From the NCBI GenBank assembly GCA_023512835.1, contig CM042090.1:2488826-2552825 (forward strand): a DNA stretch of 64,000 nt, in the 5' to 3' direction. Below are positions 56,595 through 64,000 of this stretch, piece by piece (within the stretch, counting starts at the first letter, position 1; every line of letters begins with the position of its first letter). Below the pieces are notes generated by a model, which saw only the letters and a program-made list of their open reading frames with translations, was not told the DNA's origin and made no database searches. The translations under genes and the position numbers were made by a program. Source of the DNA: Taxillus chinensis (taxonomy: Eukaryota > Streptophyta > Magnoliopsida > Santalales > Loranthaceae).

Positions 56595-57385
56595 TGTAAC
56601 GCCCCCAAATCTGGACTTCCAGACCGGGTGCGTTAGACAAATAAGATATTACAATTATATTAATAGTAATCTATTGCTCAACATAAATTCGATGGTTTAT
56701 TTATTACATCAAGACTCATCACAAGATCTCTAAGGTTTAGCGTTTAAAGACTAGGTGTTGATAACCCATTATAGTTTTACATGACATATAAATACTACAT
56801 GCATAATCTTCTTATGATGTTATTCCAAGCATTCTGGACACCATTATCCTAGCATCCTTGCTTTTTCCTAGTTCCCTGGGGTTGGAAGAAAACATGAAGG
56901 AAATGAGCTCAAATAGCCCAGTAAGGTTAAAAGTAAGGGATAATATATGGATAATAATCAACTCATGGAAAAATAAGAATATCTTCTCATCTAGGTTCAC
57001 CACCTAGATATCTTGCATAACTTGTTATCAACTGGATTGACACTCTCCAGTGATGTTCTTTACCCAATGCATTGGAGGTCTTTCTGGAACCACCCATAAA
57101 CATATTGCCAAACATAAAACATATCTTCATAAATTTTCAAACAATCACATCCATGGTAAATTTCAACGTAAAGGAAGGTCTTGCAATAATAGCCCCAATA
57201 AGTAAAAGGGTTATTCATCATTCAATAAATTAGATTACCAAATTCTCAAGAAGTGCCAAAGAAAGTTAATTCTTCTTAAAATAATATTATGAGGAGAAAT
57301 CTTGAGATAGAAATATAGAGAAGAAATAGGAAATGAATTTCCACGTCGGAGATCGTGGTAAGGAAAGGGAGAAGGGATCCTTACA
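56595..57385 (-). repeat. Probable minus-strand gypsy LTR
   Basis: The left end, read on the minus strand, is TTTGGGGGCGTTACA, the standard plant gypsy LTR terminus. A start-like TGTAAGGATCC lies at 57385. Neither primer site nor matching target duplication is seen (GTTAG left, ATCTT right), so the right boundary is tentative and this may be a solo LTR. Confidence 0.4.
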
Positions 57386-57610
57386 ATCTTTTTATCTTCC
57401 GCGTTTATAAACCTTGAAATAAAATTTAAAAGTTAATATTTTAGTTTTAATAATAATAGTATATTCATAAATAATATATTGAGAGACATATATAAGTATA
57501 TTATGGTGGAAAAACTTCTCATGATAATAATAATCTTTACTTATACATATACCTATATAATATATGTATATAATATACAATATACATATATATATATATA
57601 TATATATATT

Positions 57611-57990
57611 GAGGGGCAAAGCCATCCATAATATATATATGTATGAGAAGACTTAGCCTTCCATGGAATAATAATCTATATATACACATATACGTATCAT
57701 ATACATATATATATTGAGGGACAAAGCCATCCATAATATATATATATATGTATGAGGAGACTTAGCCTTCCATGGAATAATAATCTATATATACACATAT
57801 ACGTATCATATACATATATATATTAAGGAACAAAGCCATCCATAATAAATATATATGTATGAGGAGACTTAGCCTTCCATGGAATAATAATAATATATAT
57901 ACACATACATATTATTTAATAAATATACATATATATATTGAGGGGCAAGGCCATCCATAATATATATATATGTATGAGGAGGATTAGCCT
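57611..57990. repeat. ~105-115-bp tandem repeat, four units
   Basis: GAGGGGCAAAGCCATCCATAA starts near 57611, 57716, 57825 and 57940. Each unit also has TATGAGGAGACTTAGCCTTCC and a TA-rich spacer whose length varies. Non-coding. Confidence 0.88.
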
Positions 57991-58119
57991 TCCAAGAACA
58001 TGATTAATATATGCTTGAAATATTTACCCTTTGGAACTTCCAACGGGTGAGAGGAAGATTGAGAGAAGAGAAGGCTTGGAGGACTATTTGGGTGTTAATA
58101 GAACTATTTGGAGACTATT

Positions 58120-59960
58120 TGTGTGGGTTCCGTGCGCAGCGGAAGAGTGCCGTTCGGGTCATAAACGGCCATATAAAATTATGAAATTTTATACACGGCA
58201 TCCTAAGAGGTGGAACCTTCATCTAGAGGTGTTTAATTGAAATTTTAAGCAAGTAAAACAGAAAATTACATACCCGTAATTTCCGGCAGTATCTGTGCTC
58301 GTCGGTACAGAAACTTCAAACCAGGAGCTCTCTAAAGCAGTCCACGTGCACCGGCGGTCCGCGGACGTCCCGTCCCACGTTCAGGTGCTAGCACGAGCGT
58401 AGAGACTCCTCAGATTCATCCGTTTGATCAACCTATTGCTCCACCTGTTGCAGCGTACAGCAAAACGGGCTGTTTCCTGCTTAATCTACAACTTAGAAGC
58501 AAGGGGGAGAAAGGGAGAAAGGAGAGAAGTAGGAGAATGAGTTCTTTGTTCTCCAAAGCACCCAAAATAATTATCCCACGAATTTCCTCTCACTCCCTTT
58601 AATAATATATGCCAAAGTCCCATTATTAATAAAACAATACTTTTATTTTATTTATTTTGTTTTATTAGCCACCCATTTTCAAACCTAGGATGTAACCCTT
58701 TGAAAATAGGCCCTAATAAACCAAAAACATGGGCCACTCATGTTTTCACATGGTGTGACATATGTCCCCTCTCGTCTCATCTCGTGTGGGCCCCATCTGC
58801 GCTCGTGTGGGCCCCACTGGAACCCGAGCGCCGAAAAATCCCAAACTGGACACGTTCGATCGTGGCAATCTCCTGAACTCAGATATGCCCTCGAAATTCC
58901 TAAACGATGATCCGAATCACTTATTCTGGCTCGAATAGTGATTTTGAGTCGATCTAGCAATCCGGGCTCTTATTGATTCCGAACTTAAATCAAACTGGAC
59001 CGATTGCTTTGTGTAGTTCCACTAAACTACTGGACCTACCAAATACACTATTGTGTGACCCTCTAGGTTCCATCCTTAATGGCTATGGTCCCACCATAGT
59101 CCGTGAACGTTGTCTAGCAACACGACACGGCGACCAAAAAGGATTAGATATATTGTATAAGTCGACAACCTCCTACAAACGCTCACTGTGTATTTTAATC
59201 CTTTTGTCTCGGACATCGCAACAAGCGGAATGCATACATATGCCATCAGTCCTATTGCTTGTTATATTTTTCTTTGACTTTCTGATGGACTTGTCTGGAA
59301 CACCATGGTCATGGATTTCAGTACAGACACTACCATCAAGTCAAAGGGCCAGCGATGTCATCTTCCATAACTTGGAAGGGATAAATCCTCTCTTGACCCA
59401 TCTGTTATTGTCATATCAGTCATGACATACCTAACACAAGCTACCTCGCCACGAGCATCTATGTCATGGTTTTCATCATGTATCAAAGTATGTGACTCGT
59501 GGTATACAATAACAATGGTCTCAAGTCAAAGGACCAATACACACGTCTACAGATGAGAACGATCAATGGCATCTAGATGTGCCGTTCTCATTAACGGGTC
59601 AGTCCTCATGATCTCCCAAACTTGGAGATCACCAAGTGCGAACACTATGAGAAAGTGTCTCAATGCTTATGAGCCCCCAACACCTGATAATCAGACATCT
59701 TCTGTGTCCAATCAGAAAGATGTATCTAGACCATAGGACATATAGTTTAAGATATTGTCATAACATCCAATAGGTTCTCATTATAGCGGGGACTGCTATA
59801 ACCGATTGATGCGACAATATACTATGGACATTATCGTGTATGTGAATGCGGAAGTATAATAAATATACAATGATAAATATATAAACACATAATGTGTAAA
59901 TACAACGAAATCCCAAGATATACATGTACAGTGGTTGGGTTTAGGGCACCCAATCCAACA
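58120..59960 (-). repeat. Copia D 3' LTR
   Basis: Begins TGTTGGATTGGGTGCCC immediately after the purine-rich AAGTGGGAGTT (complement of 59961-59971). It ends with CGCACGGAACCCACACA near 58120. About 1841 bp. The left end is inferred from the terminal ACA and its usual GCGCACGGAACCC context. A TATATTATTAAAG stretch near 58600 is the probable core promoter. Confidence 0.75.
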
Positions 59961-59974
59961 AACTCCCACTTGCA

Positions 59975-60575
59975 CTAGAGCCAACTGCTAACATACTGTA
60001 ACCCGTTAGCACTTACATGAGCATCATGCTTCCGCTGATTAATGGCTTTAGTCAAGGGGTCTGCCACATTATCCTCTGTGGCTACTCTGCTAATCACGAC
60101 GTCACCTCTCTTAGTAAAGTCTCGAAGAAGATGATATTTCCTGAGTATATGTTTGGTTCGCTGATGTGATCTCGGCTCCTTAGCCAGGGCAACCGCTGCA
60201 ATGTTGTCACAATAGATTGTGACGGGATCTACACTGCTAGGCACCTCCCCGAGCTGAGTGAGGAAACTGCGAATCCAAACTGCTTCCTTTGCAGCATCTA
60301 AGGCTGCTATATACTCAGACTCTGCTATAGAATCTGCAACAACTGCCTGCTTGGCACTCCGCCAACTCACAGCACCACCATTCAAGATGAAAACATATCC
60401 TGATTGCGACTTCAGATCATCATGATCTGTCTGAAAGCTAGCATCTGTGTACCCCCGCATGACTAGCTCATCATCTTTTCCATATACCAGGAACAACTCC
60501 TTAGTACGTCTCAAGTACTTAAGGATTGTCTTTACTGCAGCCCAGTCGCGATTCACCTGGATCTCGCCCGATATC
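59975..60575 (-). pseudogene. Copia D RNase H
   Basis: Joined to RT in the intact protein, but a one-base frameshift near 60575 separates them. Motifs: AVKTILKYLRRTKE, GYTDASFQTD, SGYVF.LNGGAVSW, IAESEYIAALDAAKE with the catalytic Glu, CDNIAAVALAKEP, RTKHI.RKYH and VADPLTK. The C-terminus is complete, ending 14 bp from the polypurine tract. Confidence 0.88.
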
Positions 60576-62091
60576 TACCTACCATGCTCAATGCATAGGC
60601 AACATCAGGCCGAGTACATAACATGGCATACATGATGGAACCCATAGCCGAAGCATAAGGGACTCTCTCCATCTTCTCTCTCTGTTCTTGTGTCTTAGGA
60701 CACATTTTTCTTGAGAGACTAATGCCATGTGACATTGGAAGTAATCCTCTCTTGGAGGCTTCCATCTTGTACCTTTTGAGTACTTTGTCAATGTATGTAC
60801 TCTGACTTAGGCCTAATATTCTCTTGGATCTATCTCTATGGATTTTGATCCCTAGAATATAGGATGCATCTCCTAAGTCCTTCATGGAAAAGTTTTCATT
60901 TAACCACGTCTTAACTGACTGTAAGACTGGTATATAGTTTCCTATAAGTAGTATGTCATCAACATACAACACCAGGAACACTTTAGCATTTTCACTTACC
61001 TTTTGGCAAACACATGGTTCACTTTCATTTTTGATGAAACCAAATTGCCTTACGGCTTCATCAAAACGAAGATTCCATGATCTGGAAGCCTGCTTCAATC
61101 CATAAATCGATCTTTGCAGCTTACAGACTTTATGAGTTTGGCCTGGTGTCACAAATCCTTCTGGATGTGTCATATAGACATCTTCCGTCAGATTCCCGTT
61201 AAGAAAGGTTGTCTTGACATCCATATGCCAAATCTCATAGTCATGGAATGCTGCTATCGCTAACAGAATTCGGATGGACTTAAGCATTGCCACTGGTGAA
61301 AAGGTTTCATCATAGTTAATTCCTTGACGTTGTTTGAAACCTTTAGCAACCAGTCTTGCTTTATAGGTGCACACGTTACCCTCCATGTCTAGTTTCTTTC
61401 GGAATATCCATTTGCACCCAATGGATCTTATTCCTACGGGAGCATCTACCAAAACCCAAACTTGGTTTTGATACATGGAGGCCATCTCAGAATTCATGGC
61501 TTCTTGCCATTGTTCAGCCTCACAGCCAGTGATAGCTGATGTGTAGGTCTCGGGTTCGTCGTTGTCTACTAACAACGCATCACCTGACTCGGTGATGAGA
61601 AAACCATAATATCTTTCTGGTTCTCTCCTTTCCCGACTTGACCTACGCAACTCATGTGTTTCTGGAGCTGTTATTTCCACTTGCTCTTGTGGATCTTGCT
61701 CCTGTACCGACTCTTGTACATCTTGAGCCTCGACTTCATCTAAGTCAATTGGGCTCCTACTATCTCTTTTGGAGATGTGTTCCCTTTCTAGAAATATGGC
61801 ATATCTTACCACATTAACTTTTCTATCTGAGGGGTTATATAGGTAATATCCTCTTGTTTCTTTAGGATACCCTATAAAGTTGCACTTCGCGCTTCGAGGT
61901 GCTAGTTTGTTACTGGAATCAGTCTTAACAAATGCCTCGCATCCCCAAATACGCAAGTGTGACAGATTGGGTTTCTTACCATACCAGAACTCGTATGGAA
62001 TCCCATCTGCTGCTTTAGTCGGTACACGATTAAGTGTGTATCTTTGCAGTTTGCAATGCATATCCCCAAAAGGATAATGGAAGAGTGGCAT
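60553..62091 (-). pseudogene. Copia D integrase C-terminus and reverse transcriptase
   Basis: Begins in the integrase C-terminal region (TLNRVPTKA, PYEFWYGKKPNLSHLRIWG, NFIGYPKETRGYYLYNP) and passes an acidic Gln/Glu-rich linker. RT follows: VDAPVGIRSIGCKWIFRKKL, YKARLVAKGFKQRQGINYDE, IWHMDVKTTFLNG, YGLKQASRSWN and catalytic LVLYVDDILLIGN (near 60965). All RT catalytic motifs look intact over about 510 codons. Confidence 0.9.
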
Positions 62092-63931
62092 GACTCATCA
62101 TAGATCGAACCATGTCAAGCAAGGTACGATTTCTCCTCTCACTAACACCATTCCACTGTGTTGTATAAGGAGGAGTACGTTGTGTTATTATTCCACATTC
62201 TTGTAGAAAATCAGTGAACTCTTGGCTAATATATTCGCCACCTCGATCTGAGCGAAGCTTCTTTATCTTTTTTCCAAGTTGATTTTCTACTTCACTTTTA
62301 TATTCCTTGAACATGTCAAAGGAATCCGACTTATATCTCATTAGGTAGATATATCCATATCTACTGAGATCATCGGTAAAAGTGATGAAATAGGAATAAC
62401 CACCTCTAGCTTCTACTTGGAACGGTCCACAAACATCTGTGTGGATAAGTTCCAGAAGCTCTGTAGCTCTTTCACCTTTACCACTGAAAGGTGTTTTTGT
62501 CATTTTGCCCCTTAAACAAGCATGACATAAATCTAAGGGTTTGAGTTCAAACTGACTCAAATACCCTTCTCGATGTAACTTAGTCAACCGCTTCTCATTT
62601 ATATGGCCTAAACGACAATGCCACAACTGGGTGTCGTATGAGTCATGCAAGTTTATGGTGGTGGTATTTGCTTTATCGATGGCTAACACATGGTTGTTCA
62701 ATTCTAGTATATACAAACCATTTATTAATACTGCCGTCCCATAACTTACATTTCCTTTTGAAAAGGAACACATTTTATTTCCAAACTTGAAATAAAAACC
62801 ATCCATATCTAAACTCGATACGGAGATTATGTTACGGGTTACACTAGGCACATAATAACAGTTCCTTAGTACAACAAACAAACCATTAGGCAAGGATAAG
62901 TAATAATCTCCCACAGCTATGGCAGCCAGTCTTGCACCATTAGCACCTCGTAGATCCACCTCGCCTCTATCTAGCTTTCTGAACTTACTTGGTTCCTGCA
63001 TTTGGATACACACATGTGAGACACATGCTGTATCTAATACCCAAGAAGTAGAAACTGAAAGATTACATTCGATAACGAATATACCTGAAGTTGAAGCGTC
63101 ATCCTGCTTCTTCACCACCACTTTGCAGTTTTTCTTCCAGTGGCCCTTCTTGCCACATGCAAAGCAAACAGCGTCCTGTTCGTTGGACTCCCTCAAGATC
63201 TTTTGTTTCTTGGTAGGACGTTCTACCTGTGCCTTTGGCCCACTCTTGGCCAATGGTCTCTTGGTTGGACGTTTGCCCTTTCCCTTTGACCTCTTAGTCA
63301 GCATAAGGACTTGAGCTTTATCTTTCTTCATATCCTTATCAGCTTGACGAATCATGGTCAGAAGGTCTGGCAACGACTTCTCCAAGTTATTCATGTTATA
63401 GTTCAGCACGAACTGTGAATAGCTTGGAGGCAGGGAGGATAGGATGAGATCAACACATAGACTAGTGTCCATTTGGATCCCTAAGATTTGGAGCCTCTCG
63501 ATGTAAGTAATCATCTTACATACGTGCGGGCCTGCCTGGGCTCCATCTCCTATCTTGCTCGTGAACAGAGCATGGGAGATGTCATATCTCTCCTGTCTAG
63601 ACCTCTCCTGATATAGCTCTTTCAGACTTGAGAGAATATCAAAGGGAGACTTATCTTCATAAAGCCTCTGGAGTTCACTAGACATAGCTGATAGCATGAT
63701 GCACTGTACGTCTAGTGAATCCTCTTTATGTTTAAGATAAGCATCTAGAATCGTTGGTAGTGAATCTTGAGGGGGTTCACTAGAGAGTGGGGTCTCTAGT
63801 ACATAGAATTTCCTTTCTTGGCGTAGTACTATGCGTAAGCGCCTGTACCACTCCTGGAAATTCGCACCGGTAAGGACATTTTCTTTGTCCAACAGACTAC
63901 GCAATGATAGGTTGGTGATGGGAGTTGCCAT
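62030..63931 (-). pseudogene. Copia D gag, protease and integrase
   Basis: One open frame of 633 codons starting MATPITNLSLRSLLDKENVL. Gag core: LTGANFQEWYRRLRIVLRQE. A CCHC knuckle CFACGKKGHWKKNC lies near 63125-63168. The protease site reads WVLDTACVSHVC, so the usual D-[ST]-G is D-T-A. The integrase zinc region is LWHCRLGHINEKRL to CHACLRGK, followed by HTDVCGPF, LRSDRGGEYIS and WNGVSERRNRTL. A frameshift near 62060 breaks it from the next part. Gag, protease and most of integrase are continuous, as usual for copia polyproteins. Confidence 0.9.
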
Positions 63932-64000
63932 GTGATCTACAACAAAGTAAACTTAAGCAGATTAGTATCTTGGTTTAGTATGATTTCAAATTGACATATG

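Larger units (their letters stand above)
58120..64000 (-). mobile_element. Copia D: nearly intact Ty1/copia element (TNT1-94-like)
   Basis: Right to left: gag-protease-integrase-RT-RNase H (63931-59975), polypurine tract and 3' LTR (59960-58120). The 5' LTR and primer site lie beyond the window; 63932-64000 is leader. Only two frameshifts interrupt about 1,300 codons, so this is the best preserved element here. Confidence 0.9.

Overview
The window is nuclear DNA of a flowering plant, most likely a eudicot. It is dominated by nested, mostly broken LTR retrotransposons of plant lineages: Ty3/gypsy chromoviruses with an initiator tRNA-Met primer site, Tat/Ogre elements with a tRNA-Arg primer site, and Ty1/copia elements. 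It also contains DNA-transposon MITEs and one recognisable host gene, a seven-exon ESCRT-III gene (VPS60/CHMP5 type). The species cannot be named from the sequence.

Layout. (1) 1-7243: chromovirus 'gypsy A' (+), of which only the last 10 bp of the 5' LTR are inside the window. It sits inside the integrase-side half of a related chromovirus, 'gypsy B' (7244-11494), which in turn sits in the leader of a minus-strand Tat/Ogre element (11495 to about 13726). The upstream parts of B and of the Tat element lie outside the window. (2) 13857-31906: a copia nest. Copia 2 (+) is split by copia 1 (+, 13857-21740) in its integrase and by copia 3 (-, 22934-29210, 5-bp target duplication GAAGA) in its reverse transcriptase. 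Copia 1 has lost the front of its 5' LTR, and the 5' half of copia 2 is absent. (3) 31907 to about 39420: minus-strand Tat/Ogre sequence. It comprises a complete-looking LTR with a primer site on one side and a polypurine tract on the other, a dimeric 171-bp minisatellite, a long non-coding segment, and a gag gene with no pol. (4) About 39480-41500: a fragment of another chromovirus (gag-protease, minus strand). (5) About 41500-46041: AT-rich non-coding DNA with a hAT-type MITE. (6) 46042-53217 (-): VPS60, whose introns hold two further MITEs and a fragment resembling a host gene. (7) 53640-58119: an unassigned GC-rich segment, then LTR fragments and tandem repeats. (8) 58120-64000: a nearly intact minus-strand copia element, 'copia D', whose 5' LTR lies beyond the window.

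How it works together. The retroelements are copies of gag-protease-integrase-RT-RNase H machinery. Most carry frameshifts, stops or catalytic-site changes, so they are probably inactive. VPS60 is the only gene with an intact reconstructed reading frame (236 codons, every intron GT-AG).

The most interesting non-coding signal is in the LTR promoters. A gypsy LTR and an unrelated copia LTR each carry five CACGTG G-boxes in about 210 bp, arranged as inverted pairs. The U3 regions of gypsy B and of a Tat LTR are packed with W-box cores (TTGACC/T). Several unrelated LTR families share short GTCGAAGGT/TCGTAG/CTTCGAGTCTTCGAG repeats. All motif counts were made by eye.
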